Of a stretch of DNA of 17,180 nucleotides, positions 1 through 7,960 are shown in pieces (positions within the stretch are counted from its first letter, which is position 1; each line of letters starts with the position of its first letter). The translations under genes were made by a program, and so were the position numbers. Source of the DNA: an uncultured Gammaproteobacteria bacterium (GTDB lineage: Bacteria > Pseudomonadota > Gammaproteobacteria > Chromatiales > Chromatiaceae). The stretch spans positions 1 to 17,180 of the forward strand of contig CALAZS010000071.1 in NCBI GenBank assembly GCA_937926265.1, given 5' to 3'. The notes beneath the pieces were generated by a model that had not been told where the DNA came from, searched no databases, and saw only the letters and a program-made list of their open reading frames with translations.

Positions 1-2029
1 CAGGTTCAGGCTCAGTTTCAGGCGTTACATTTTCTTCCAGCAATAACTCATCTGCGGCCATGAGCAGGTTTTCATCCATATCAATGGAGAAAGCTTCTTC
101 ATCTTCCGATGACTCTTCACTACCTTCTTCTGCACTTACTTCAGTCAGTTCAATAGCATCTGAAACATCCTGTACTTCTTCAGCGGTTTCCTCATCACCT
201 GCTTCAATATCAAGGCTGAATTCTTCCTCCGCTGCATCATCAGGTAATTCAAGTTCGTCAACATCAAGTGATACCGGCTCAGAGATTGGCTCAGATGCAT
301 CAAACCCTGGTTCAGACAGCTCTTCCACTGCAGTGAAATCTGACTCTATATCCTGAACTTCAGATACAGTGATTGATTTATTCAGCAGCTTGTTCAGGCT
401 TTCTCCGGCAAACTCTATGATTCCCTGTCGATCTGAAGAGTTTTCCAGTAATGCTTCGATGTAATACTCAATACTGGTTACAACCTCAGCAAGTAAATCC
501 AGGTCATCCGTTTCGGGAACGCCCTGGCTTAAAAGATTTTCCGAAACATAAGCCTGGGCATTACGACAAATATCAGCTGCCCGGTCTTCTTCAATAATCT
601 GAAAAACACCGGACATACGGTTAAATCTTTCCGGGGTTTCTTCTAAAGCTGAATTGATTTCAGGTGTTTCGAAATAAGAACTCAGCACCTCCTTAACAGC
701 GCGAATTTCAGTTGAAGCTTCCTCTAAAACAACATGAATATGGGCTTCGACTTCGCCTGAAGGCAGAATATCACCGGAGCCTGCAGAGCCATCCGAGGCT
801 TTTAAGCTTGAAAGGTTATCCATAGAAGACTCGACAAAAAGCAAGTCACTGGCCATTGCCATGAGTTCATCTTCAGTCGGCTTATGTCCCTGCGCAACTT
901 TGTCCCTGATAAAGTCTCCGTTTGATCGTATCTTGTCCTGAATACCGGACTGTCCCAGCATCGCAAAAGTGTCTGCCATTTTGCCAAAAATAGATTGCAG
1001 CTCAATCATCGGAGCCACATCTGCCTGGTCTTCATGAACATACATCTCAATGGTGTCTTTAATCTTGCGTAAATCTTCATCAACCGCACCGCGCACTGCT
1101 GCCAGCAGGTTTTCATCGACCAGGCCTTCAGATGAATCACTACCCATGGCATTGACCGCATCTTTCAGTTCATACTTGTCCTGAATCGCTTTAACCAATG
1201 CATTGGTACTGTCAGCCGCAGCCACATAAAACAACAGGTTCTTAATCAGACCAACGGCAAACTCACAGTCATTGGCCCGTTCGCCATCTTCAATAATGCC
1301 TTTAATCTGACGATCCAGATGACCGATCAGAAGCTTTACACTGATAGAGGGCTCAATGGACTGCTCCATGACCCCAGTTGATAATGCCAGCGCCGCTTCC
1401 CAGATTTTTTTACTGCATGATGTGCCGGAATTTTTGTAAAGACGATTGAAAACCTGGCGAAGCAGGTTGAGACTTTTTTCTGGTTCTACCTGGCGGTACC
1501 AGCCCAACAGGCCTTTGTGAAAATGGGCACGCAGTTGATTGGCTGTGTCCTTCAGTGCCGGGTTGGCCTCACCCTGAACAGACTGGGTCAGAATGTCATT
1601 GAGGTGTGGTGCAAAAAAAGCGGTTTCTGACAGCAGCGTTGCATCACGGGAAGCTTTAAGGTCATTGATCAGGGACAGAATCGAAAAAGGCATGTCCGGC
1701 GCACCCTTTTCGAGTCTCTCCAGGTAATCCGGCAACTGTACCAGTGCAATCATCAGGGCTTCAGCCCGGTCCTTTGGCGCCCCTCCCTGTTTTTCCACCA
1801 GGCTGTTGGCGACGGCCTCCATTTCCTCAGTAAGCAGGCTTGCCCCTGAAAGCTGAACCATTTTCAGGGTACCGTGAATTTTATGCAGCAAATCCGCACA
1901 TTCTTCTATCTGGTCACCCTGGTGATTATTTTCAACGAAGTCCTGTAGCAAATTAGTGGCCTGACTGATCAAATCATTCAGGTCCTGTTTTAACCACTTT
2001 AATGCGCTTCTGTCCTGCCCCTGAGTCAT
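1..2029 (-). CDS. chpA: ChpA-type chemotaxis hybrid histidine kinase, N-terminal part (cut by window edge)
   Basis: This is the N-terminal part of the large CheA-type kinase of the Pil-Chp system, which phosphorylates PilG and PilH to control type IV pili. The frame is open from the ATG at 2029 to the window edge: 676 codons with no stop. AAGGA lies 7 bases before the start. The first domain (about residues 1-150) is of the FimL/ChpA N-terminal type. It carries LLHKIHGTLKM at 48-58, where H49 occupies the place of the phosphorylatable His of an HPt domain, although the usual Lys three residues on is His52. A long helical region follows. The last 120 residues seen are a very acidic Glu/Asp/Ser-rich linker, and the antisense of this linker reads as a Ser-rich shadow frame. 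The catalytic kinase, CheW-like and receiver domains would lie outside the window. Identity rests mainly on position after pilG-pilH-pilI-pilJ and on this N-terminal domain. Confidence 0.88.
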   Translation of the reverse strand, partial: MTQGQDRSALKWLKQDLNDLISQATNLLQDFVENNHQGDQIEECADLLHKIHGTLKMVQLSGASLLTEEMEAVANSLVEKQGGAPKDRAEALMIALVQLPDYLERLEKGAPDMPFSILSLINDLKASRDATLLSETAFFAPHLNDILTQSVQGEANPALKDTANQLRAHFHKGLLGWYRQVEPEKSLNLLRQVFNRLYKNSGTSCSKKIWEAALALSTGVMEQSIEPSISVKLLIGHLDRQIKGIIEDGERANDCEFAVGLIKNLLFYVAAADSTNALVKAIQDKYELKDAVNAMGSDSSEGLVDENLLAAVRGAVDEDLRKIKDTIEMYVHEDQADVAPMIELQSIFGKMADTFAMLGQSGIQDKIRSNGDFIRDKVAQGHKPTEDELMAMASDLLFVESSMDNLSSLKASDGSAGSGDILPSGEVEAHIHVVLEEASTEIRAVKEVLSSYFETPEINSALEETPERFNRMSGVFQIIEEDRAADICRNAQAYVSENLLSQGVPETDDLDLLAEVVTSIEYYIEALLENSSDRQGIIEFAGESLNKLLNKSITVSEVQDIESDFTAVEELSEPGFDASEPISEPVSLDVDELELPDDAAEEEFSLDIEAGDEETAEEVQDVSDAIELTEVSAEEGSEESSEDEEAFSIDMDENLLMAADELLLEENVTPETEPEP

Positions 2030-2050
2030 TTCTATTCCTTAACGATACAA

Positions 2051-2073
2051 CGTTGAAATCAACGGTTTAAACC
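2051..2073. other. Short dyads in the pilJ-chpA gap
   Basis: The 44-base gap between the pilJ stop and the chpA start holds a perfect 6-bp inverted repeat, CGTTGA-AA-TCAACG (2051-2064). It overlaps the 10-base palindrome GGTTTAAACC (2064-2073), which directly abuts the pilJ stop codon. No T-run follows on the minus strand, so a Rho-independent terminator is unlikely. The structure could tune the pilJ to chpA transcript ratio, but that is only inference. Confidence 0.35.
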
Positions 2074-4107
2074 TTAACCAGGCAAACGGAAACCAGCTAC
2101 AGAAGTACCGAGCTGATCCGACATTTCTGCCAGCGTTTCAATCGAGGCAGCAGACTGGTTGGTACTTTCTTTTGTCTGAATGGTAATTTCCTTGATGACA
2201 CCCATATTGGTTCTGATCTGGGTAGCGCCATCAGCCTGAAGCTTGGCTGAATCAGCCATTTTATGCGTGATGTCCGCAATGTAGTTGGAAACGTTCTCGA
2301 TCTCTTTAAGTGCATCGCCGGCACCTTCAGCCAGCTTGGCACCGTTAACCACCTCGGTAGTTGAGGTTTCCATTGAGGAGACCGCTTCGTTAGTATCGGC
2401 CTGAATTGTTTTAACCAGCGTTTCAATCTGCTTGGTCGCATTCGATGAACGTTCCGCTAAACGCTGTACCTCATCCGCAACCACCGCAAATCCGCGACCT
2501 GCTTCACCGGCCATTGCCGCCTGCATCGCGGCGTTAAGTGCGAGAATGTTTGTCTGGTCGGCAATATCGTCAATCAGTTCAACGATCTCACCAATCTGCT
2601 GTGAACTCTCACCGAGGCGCTTGATACGCTTGGATGTTTCCTGAATCTGCTCCCGAATCGTATCCATGCCCTGGATGGTATCGGACACAGCCGTCGAGCC
2701 CTTACCGGCAAATTCAACCGAACGCTGGGCAATTTCCTCTGATTCAGAAGCGTCACTGGCAAGGTCCTCAAGTGCCTTACTCATTTCAACAACCGCCTCA
2801 GTTGCCGAGGTAATCTGTTCAGCCTGGTGTTCAGCGGCATCTGCAAGGTGCATTGCAGATGAACGACTCTCCTGTGCCGAAGCCGTCACCTGTACTGAAG
2901 TTTCATTAATCGTTGTTACCAGGCTTCGCAGGGCTTCAATCGCATAGTTGATCGAGTCTGCAATAGCACCGGTTATATCTTCAGAAACAGTTGCTGTAAC
3001 CGTCAGATCACCATCAGCGAGATCACCCATTTCATCCAGCAACCTGAGAATGGCTTCCTGGTTCTTTTCATTTTGATCGGCGGTCATGCGCTGACGCTCG
3101 TTGGCACTGGCAATCAGTGACCAGGCTGACAATGCCAGGAAGATCAGTACCAGGGCACCGAGCAGGGTTACCGCACCAGGACCGATCTGGAAATTACCAA
3201 TTTTCCACAAGCCTGGTGATTTGCCATAGGCGTCCAGCAGTTTACTGGCCATATTATTAACCTTGTCTGATGATGACGAGACCAGCCCGGCAGCCTCGAG
3301 TGCCGGTAACAGTTCCGGTGTCAACAGGATAATTTCCTCGGCATAATCATTTACCGAACTGAACAGTTCTGCCGCTTCAGTAAGTAAAGCCACCACGTCC
3401 TCATCATCGACGCGGCTGATGCCCATGTTGACATCACCATCAAGCATCGCCGTTAACACATCCTGGAACTGGGCTGAATCTATACTGAACTGATCAAGTG
3501 CCTGCGCCGTCAGTTCACCACCGGCAAGTACATTATTGACACTGTTTTGAATGCGCTGTGCCAGCATCAATTGCTTGGAAGCAATAAATAACTGTTCACG
3601 GGATACTTCAGACTTGATCAGCAGGTCAGTGATTTCCTCAAATATGCCAGCCACGTCAGGTGTTGTGTCATTGATAACCTCGATGAATTCACCAACCGAT
3701 ACGATCGCGTCCTGGCTTTTCAAAATTCCGTCAGCATTCTCACTGAGCTCCAGCCAGGTATTTTCCATTTCAAGCAGCAGCGGCTGCATCGATGCAGGTG
3801 ATGCCGGTAATTTCACCGTAGGATCACCGTTTTTCAGTTCATCCATTAACTTGGAGAAACGGTCTCTGGCATCTTTGAGTTGACTAAAAGCCAGTTTGTT
3901 ACCTGATGACGCCTCAAGTGAATAGGTTGCGATCTCCTGTGATACCACCCGCTGCTCAGAAGCCCTCAAGGAATATTCAGCTTCCTGCCTTTCCCAGGTG
4001 GTTACCTTGATAGAGGTAATAATTGCCAACACGATGGCAACCAGCGATAAGCCTCCAAATAAAATCGTCCTGCCTGATGTTTCAGAGTCACCTTTTGAAC
4101 CAAACAT
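2074..4107 (-). CDS. pilJ: PilJ, type IV pilus methyl-accepting chemoreceptor
   Basis: This is the inner-membrane chemoreceptor of the Pil-Chp system, which signals through PilI to ChpA. From the ATG at 4107 it has 677 residues, close to the roughly 680 of P. aeruginosa PilJ. Transmembrane helix 1 is at about 14-35, a periplasmic all-helical sensor region of PilJ type at 36-307, and transmembrane helix 2 at about 308-334. A HAMP-like segment and a long coiled-coil signalling domain follow. The hairpin tip is diagnostic: DDIADQTNILALNAA at 513-527 and GEAGRGFAVVADEVQRLAE at 534-552. The frame is open further upstream to a TTG at 4134, but AAGGGGA sits correctly in front of the ATG at 4107, with a GTG directly adjacent at 4110. 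It lies 45 bases after pilI and 44 before chpA. No pilK methyltransferase gene follows, unlike in P. aeruginosa. Confidence 0.95.
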   Translation of the reverse strand: MFGSKGDSETSGRTILFGGLSLVAIVLAIITSIKVTTWERQEAEYSLRASEQRVVSQEIATYSLEASSGNKLAFSQLKDARDRFSKLMDELKNGDPTVKLPASPASMQPLLLEMENTWLELSENADGILKSQDAIVSVGEFIEVINDTTPDVAGIFEEITDLLIKSEVSREQLFIASKQLMLAQRIQNSVNNVLAGGELTAQALDQFSIDSAQFQDVLTAMLDGDVNMGISRVDDEDVVALLTEAAELFSSVNDYAEEIILLTPELLPALEAAGLVSSSSDKVNNMASKLLDAYGKSPGLWKIGNFQIGPGAVTLLGALVLIFLALSAWSLIASANERQRMTADQNEKNQEAILRLLDEMGDLADGDLTVTATVSEDITGAIADSINYAIEALRSLVTTINETSVQVTASAQESRSSAMHLADAAEHQAEQITSATEAVVEMSKALEDLASDASESEEIAQRSVEFAGKGSTAVSDTIQGMDTIREQIQETSKRIKRLGESSQQIGEIVELIDDIADQTNILALNAAMQAAMAGEAGRGFAVVADEVQRLAERSSNATKQIETLVKTIQADTNEAVSSMETSTTEVVNGAKLAEGAGDALKEIENVSNYIADITHKMADSAKLQADGATQIRTNMGVIKEITIQTKESTNQSAASIETLAEMSDQLGTSVAGFRLPG

Positions 4108-4140
4108 CACTGATCCCCTTCCGAAAAAATTCAAATATTA

Positions 4141-4146
4141 ATTATA
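4141..4146 (-). promoter_or_regulatory. Possible internal -10 box (TATAAT) upstream of pilJ
   Basis: A perfect TATAAT on the minus strand lies in the 45-base pilI-pilJ gap, 34 bases before the chosen pilJ start. I see no good -35 hexamer 16-18 bases upstream, where the pilI coding end lies. A secondary promoter for pilJ-chpA is possible but weakly supported. Confidence 0.2.
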
Positions 4147-4152
4147 GTCAGA

Positions 4153-4695
4153 TTAAGCTGCCGCCATGCGGAACTGCTCGTCATTTACCAAACTGTCCAG
4201 GCTAAACACTGGCCAGATGCCCTCATTATTCTCATAAGCCGCCTGCACAAAACGGCTGATGATACTTTCAATCCTGGCTGAACCTATGGCCTGGTTCTCT
4301 TCAAACAAACGCATGCCCTGAACGTTTCCAACCAGCAAGCCCGTTGTCACATCGCCTCTGTTGACAACCAGTACCCTGGAACGACGATTGGTTGTAATTG
4401 ACTTGCCTCCTAAAAATGCCTGCAGATCAATAATAGGAAGCAGGTTGCCTCGTACGTTTGCAACACCTTTTACCCAGTGCTTTGCTCCGGGCACACGAGT
4501 TAAATGCGGTGGAAGTATCAGTATTTCAGTCACCTCGTCCATTGGAGCCAACACCTTAATACCGGCAATTTTAAAAGCCAGCCCGGCCCATACCGTAGAA
4601 TCCGTCTGGTCATCCTGAAGATGGCTCTCCTTAACAAGGCTTTTTGATTCTATATCCTTGAGAATATCTATTACTGAGGCTGTTTCAGGGTTCAT
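4153..4695 (-). CDS. pilI: PilI, CheW-like adaptor of the Pil-Chp system
   Basis: This is a cytoplasmic CheW-type scaffold that couples the receptor PilJ to the kinase ChpA. It has 180 residues, the usual size for PilI. The CheW fold runs from about residue 38 (AGLAFKIAGIKVLAPM) to about 170. It includes the VKGVANVRGNLLPIIDL segment (75-91) that is typical of CheW beta-strands contacting kinase and receptor, then LVVNRG and LLVGNVQGM. A polar N-terminal extension of about 35 residues precedes the domain, as in other PilI proteins. The ATG at 4695 is 9 bases after the pilH stop, with AGGAATT near it, so the gene is probably translated from the same message as pilH. Nothing in it looks broken. 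Confidence 0.93.
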   Translation of the reverse strand: MNPETASVIDILKDIESKSLVKESHLQDDQTDSTVWAGLAFKIAGIKVLAPMDEVTEILILPPHLTRVPGAKHWVKGVANVRGNLLPIIDLQAFLGGKSITTNRRSRVLVVNRGDVTTGLLVGNVQGMRLFEENQAIGSARIESIISRFVQAAYENNEGIWPVFSLDSLVNDEQFRMAAA

Positions 4696-4704
4696 GCAGA
4701 ATTC

Positions 4705-5067
4705 CTAGCCAAGCAATTCGCTGATCTTGTCCAGCAATGCTTTCTTTTCAACCGGTTTAACCAGGTAGGCAGTAGCCCCCTGGCGCAGACCCCATTCCCG
4801 GTCAGTTCTCTGGTCCTTGGTAGTCACCATGACAATCGGAATATTCGAGGTTTGACTGTTTTTGGAAATTTTCCTGGTTGCCTGGAAACCATTCATACCC
4901 GGCATGACAACATCCATCAGAATCAAATCAGGCATTTCGCTGGTCGCTGTTTCCACACCGGATTCACCATTTTCAGCGGTCACAACCGAATGGCCAGCTC
5001 CTTCCACTACTGATTTAAGAATATGCATTTCTGTCGGTGAATCATCAACGATGAGTATTTTTGCCAT
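4705..5067 (-). CDS. pilH: PilH, CheY-like response regulator
   Basis: This is a single-domain receiver protein of 120 residues with no output domain. The receiver chemistry is intact: acidic pair D8-D9, phospho-acceptor D52 in LILMDVVMPGMNG, T82/T83 and K104 in YLVKP. In P. aeruginosa, PilH works alongside PilG, influencing pilus retraction and acting as a phosphate sink. Assignment as PilH rather than PilG rests on its sequence (MAKILIVDDSPTEMHILK start) and its place as the second gene. The ATG at 5067 follows a purine-rich AAGAGAAG ribosome-binding site. It is 30 bases downstream of pilG and 9 bases upstream of pilI. Confidence 0.95.
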   Translation of the reverse strand: MAKILIVDDSPTEMHILKSVVEGAGHSVVTAENGESGVETATSEMPDLILMDVVMPGMNGFQATRKISKNSQTSNIPIVMVTTKDQRTDREWGLRQGATAYLVKPVEKKALLDKISELLG

Positions 5068-5097
5068 AGTCTTCTCTTAAAATTTGTCCAGAGCGAA

Positions 5098-5493
5098 TTA
5101 TTTTTTTACAGCGAATTCCCGAATAGCGCCAAGCAGTTCATCCTTTGTAAACGGCTTGGTTAAATATTGATCGGAACCAACCACCCGCCCTCTGGCACGA
5201 TCAAACAGGCTGTCTTTGGAGGACAGCATGATGACAGGGGTTTGCTTGAAGTCCTTGTTGTTTTTGATCAGGGCACACGTCTGGTAGCCGTCGAGCCTTG
5301 GCATCATGATATCGACAAAAATAATATCGGGATGACTGTCAGCGATAACCGACAATGCTTCAAAACCATCGGTCGCCGTAATGACTTCACATCCTGCTTT
5401 CTTAAGCAGGGTTTCAGCTGTTCTGCGGATGGTTTTACTATCATCAATCACCATCACTTTTAAACCGGTTATATCAATACTTTCATCTGTCAC
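5098..5493 (-). CDS. pilG: PilG, CheY-like response regulator, first gene of the Pil-Chp operon
   Basis: This is a receiver-only response regulator of 131 residues that drives pilus extension and cAMP signalling downstream of ChpA in P. aeruginosa. Key residues are D17-D18, phospho-acceptor D61 (FVDIMMPRLDGYQT), S91 and K113 (LTKPF). The stretch LKVMVIDDSKTIRRTAETLL is nearly identical to the Pseudomonas protein as I remember it. The start codon is GTG at 5493, preceded by AGGAAAGGGGA. The ATG slightly inside is out of frame, so GTG is the only sensible start. It is the first gene of the minus-strand operon and is divergent from gshB, the same arrangement as in P. aeruginosa. Confidence 0.95.
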   Translation of the reverse strand: MTDESIDITGLKVMVIDDSKTIRRTAETLLKKAGCEVITATDGFEALSVIADSHPDIIFVDIMMPRLDGYQTCALIKNNKDFKQTPVIMLSSKDSLFDRARGRVVGSDQYLTKPFTKDELLGAIREFAVKK

Positions 5494-5921
5494 CGTTATT
5501 CCCCTTTCCTGGGTAAGTTTTAAAATTCAAAATCACTCAGAGGTTTCTACATTTAGGCCGAACAAGAGCCACATTTGCATACCGCCACGATAATAGAATA
5601 GCTTATCTGCCAGCTTATCTGCTGGCTAACCTGCATCAAACTCAAGCCGGGCTTCATCATTGCCACTTTGATTACCGTTTTGCTTATCGGCCTGATTTGC
5701 ATGACTCATCTGTAATCCTGAATCCAGATTAATGGTTTCCGCCTCTATTTCTGATTTGAGTGAAAAGCCATGCATTTATCTGTTTTTATAATTATTGAGT
5801 AGTCAGGTTATCGACGCTGGAGTAGCCAACTTTAATTAATTTTTCTTGTGACTTTATCAGGAATTAAAATATTGTCGATGTCAATACTTTAAAAGTTTTA
5901 ATTAAAGCTTATGATTCGATC
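5494..5921. other. Divergent intergenic region between pilG and gshB
   Basis: These 428 bases hold no convincing gene. The half next to gshB (about 5770-5910) is very AT-rich and probably carries the gshB promoter. A weak candidate is TTGTGA at 5846 with AATATT at 5868, spaced 16 bases. The half next to pilG carries a perfect hairpin at 5609-5626 and two copies of ATTTGCAT (5573-5580 and 5695-5702). I found no good sigma-70 promoter for pilG by eye. A short four-codon frame, ATG at 5911 to TGA at 5925, overlaps the gshB start codon. Confidence 0.6.
5600..5626. repeat. Direct repeat with embedded perfect hairpin upstream of pilG
   Basis: AGCTTATCTGC occurs twice, at 5600-5610 and 5612-5622 (12-base period). 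The second copy lies inside the perfect inverted repeat GCCAGC-TTATCT-GCTGGC (5609-5626; 6-bp stem, 6-base loop). No T-run follows on either strand. It could be an operator or an mRNA leader hairpin of pilG, about 115 bases upstream of the pilG start. Confidence 0.45.
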
Positions 5922-6881
5922 ATGAGTATTCGCCTGGGGGTCCTGATGGACCCGATTCAGCAAATCAAAATTCACAAGGACAGCACATTTGCCATGTTGC
6001 TGGAAGCCCAGGCCCGTGGCTGGGAAATCCATTACATGGAACAGAATGATCTCAACCTCAGAAATGATGCCGTCTTTGCCAATGCGTCGCTTTTGCAAAT
6101 CAGGGACGACGCTTCGAACTGGTTCAGTTTTACCGCTTCCCAGGAAATCAACCTGTCGGACCTGGATGTCATTCTGATGCGCAAGGACCCGCCATTTGAT
6201 ATGCATTACATTTATACCACTTATCTTCTTGAGATAAGCGGAACCCTGGTTGTCAATAATCCACAGGCACTGCGTGATGCCAACGAGAAGCTTTCCACCG
6301 CCTGGTTTCCACAGTGTTGTGCCCCGAGCCTGGTCAGCAGCCGCATGGAACATTTCAAAGCTTTCATCGAAGAACACCGGGATGTCATCGTCAAACCGCT
6401 CGACGGTATGGGTGGCGCTTCAATTTTCAGAATCCGGGAAAATGATCCAAACAAAAACGTGATTATTGAAACCATGACCAATCATGGCAAACACTTCATC
6501 ATGGCACAGCGGTATATCCCGGAAATCAGCGAAGGTGATAAACGCATTCTGATTGTTAACGGCAAACCGGTTCCTTATGCCCTGGCCAGAATACCCAGGG
6601 ATGGAGAGCACCGCGGCAACCTGGCCGCCGGCGGTGAAGGTGTTGGTATACCGCTTTCTGACAGGGATCTCTGGATTTGTGAGCAATTAAGTAATGAATT
6701 GACCCAGAGAGGAATTTTATTTGCCGGCATTGATGTCATTGGCGATTATCTCACTGAAATTAACATTACGAGTCCCACGTGTATCCGTGAACTCGACAAG
6801 ATCTACGATTTGAACATCAGCGCCTTGCTGATGGACAGTATCGAGGAAAAAATCACTCTCACAAAAACAGCGAACATATGA
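5922..6881 (+). CDS. gshB: Glutathione synthetase (GshB), ATP-grasp ligase
   Basis: It joins gamma-glutamylcysteine and glycine with ATP to make glutathione in the cytoplasm, the second step of that pathway. It has 319 residues, against 316 in E. coli. The N-terminal domain shows LGVLMDPI (5-12) and MRKDPPFDMHYIYTTYLLE (86-104). The ATP-grasp part has VIVKPLDGMGGASIF (155-169), the glycine-rich loop. RGNLAAGGEG (231-240) and the metal/substrate-binding end DVIGDYLTEINITSPT (271-286) complete the family signature. The ATG at 5922 has no clear ribosome-binding site. A four-codon frame ending TCATGA overlaps it, so translation may be coupled. Divergent from pilG as in P. aeruginosa, its stop overlaps the next start by ATGA. 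Confidence 0.97.
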   Translation: MSIRLGVLMDPIQQIKIHKDSTFAMLLEAQARGWEIHYMEQNDLNLRNDAVFANASLLQIRDDASNWFSFTASQEINLSDLDVILMRKDPPFDMHYIYTTYLLEISGTLVVNNPQALRDANEKLSTAWFPQCCAPSLVSSRMEHFKAFIEEHRDVIVKPLDGMGGASIFRIRENDPNKNVIIETMTNHGKHFIMAQRYIPEISEGDKRILIVNGKPVPYALARIPRDGEHRGNLAAGGEGVGIPLSDRDLWICEQLSNELTQRGILFAGIDVIGDYLTEINITSPTCIRELDKIYDLNISALLMDSIEEKITLTKTANI

Positions 6882-7948
6882 GTTTCCGATTCAAAGAACC
6901 CCGCATCCTGCCCTGGATGCCATTTATCGTTATCGTACTGTTGTTTCTATTGTGGAGTTCAACACCGAATCTTCCGGTACACAATGAACGCTTCATGGCC
7001 TTCGGCACATTGATGGATGTCAGCATTGTCGGCATTAACAAGGAACTCGCTGAACAGGCCGTATCCGAGTTGGAAAAGGATTTTCAGCAGATGCACTCCC
7101 TCTGGCATGCCTGGGAGCCAGGTCCGTTGGGGCGTGTCAACATGCTTCTTGCCGAAGGTGAGGAATTTTCGGCGCCGACTTCTGTAATTCCACTGATTAA
7201 GACAGGGCAGGAACTGGCTGAAAAAAGTGACAACCTGTTTAATCCGGCAATCGGCAAACTTGTCTCGGAATGGGGTTTTCACAGTGATATGCCCGAGGAA
7301 AAACAACCGCCATCTGACGATATCATTAAAGCTTTGATCGAAAGTAACCCTAAAATGAGCGATATAGTGATTAACGGTTACAAACTGAAATCAGACAACC
7401 CGGATGTAAAACTCGATTTTGGCGCATTTGGCAAAGGTGTTGGCATCGACAAGTCAATTGAAGCACTCAGGGAAATGGGCATTGAAAATGCCATAGTCAA
7501 TGCCGGCGGTGACCTGCGAGCCATAGGTTCAAGGGCTGGAACACCCTGGCGTATTGCCATTAAACGCCCTTCAGGTGCCGGTGTGCTTGGCGTCATAAAA
7601 ACTGAAACCGATGAAAGCATATTTACCTCGGGTGACTACGAGCGCAACTTCAGTTACCAGGGCAAGCGCTATCATCATATTATTGACCCTCGCACAGGCT
7701 ACCCGGTCAAAGGTATCGCTTCTGTAACCGTTATCCACTCTGATGCCACTACCGCTGATGCCGCCGCCACGGCTATATTTGTTGCAGGCGTAAAAGACTG
7801 GCATCGCATTGCCCGGCAAATGGGCATCCGCTACGTACTGATGATTGAATCTGACGGCACCCTGCACATGAACCCCGCCATGGAAAAACGTATTGAATTG
7901 CTGTCCTCAGATTATAAAATCGTTCTCAGTCCACCCCTGAAATCATAG
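6878..7948 (+). CDS. ApbE-family FAD:protein FMN transferase, membrane-anchored
   Basis: ApbE proteins move FMN from FAD onto Thr/Ser of target proteins in the periplasm, for example NqrB/C or RnfG subunits. This one has 356 residues. Residues 15-27 are hydrophobic and follow a short basic start, so it looks membrane-anchored. No lipobox Cys is present, although many ApbE homologues are lipoproteins. Hallmarks in order are FGTLMDVSI (42-50), DFGAFGKGVGID (180-191), NAGGDLRAIG (208-217), TSGDYERNF (250-258), HHIIDPRTGYPV (266-277) and DATTADAAATAIFVAG (289-304), which covers the Mg/FAD site. The start overlaps the gshB stop (ATGA), so translation is probably coupled. TonB follows 12 bases after. 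No flavinylation substrate gene is visible, so its target lies elsewhere. Confidence 0.93.
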   Translation: MSFRFKEPRILPWMPFIVIVLLFLLWSSTPNLPVHNERFMAFGTLMDVSIVGINKELAEQAVSELEKDFQQMHSLWHAWEPGPLGRVNMLLAEGEEFSAPTSVIPLIKTGQELAEKSDNLFNPAIGKLVSEWGFHSDMPEEKQPPSDDIIKALIESNPKMSDIVINGYKLKSDNPDVKLDFGAFGKGVGIDKSIEALREMGIENAIVNAGGDLRAIGSRAGTPWRIAIKRPSGAGVLGVIKTETDESIFTSGDYERNFSYQGKRYHHIIDPRTGYPVKGIASVTVIHSDATTADAAATAIFVAGVKDWHRIARQMGIRYVLMIESDGTLHMNPAMEKRIELLSSDYKIVLSPPLKS

Positions 7949-7960
7949 TTAAATATATTC

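Noticed and set aside
60..356. Ser-rich 98-residue frame on the plus strand
   Set aside because: It is the antisense of the acidic Glu/Asp linker of chpA; low-complexity mirror composition, no ribosome-binding site.
4108..4134. TTG start for pilJ at 4134
   Set aside because: AAGGGGA lies between this TTG and the ATG at 4107, properly spaced for the ATG.
5381..5593. 70-residue plus-strand frame near the pilG start
   Set aside because: Antisense to pilG over most of its length, with no supporting start signal.
5898..6686. Several minus-strand frames of 86-159 residues opposite gshB
   Set aside because: Fully antisense to a strongly conserved gene, no family resemblance, no start signals.
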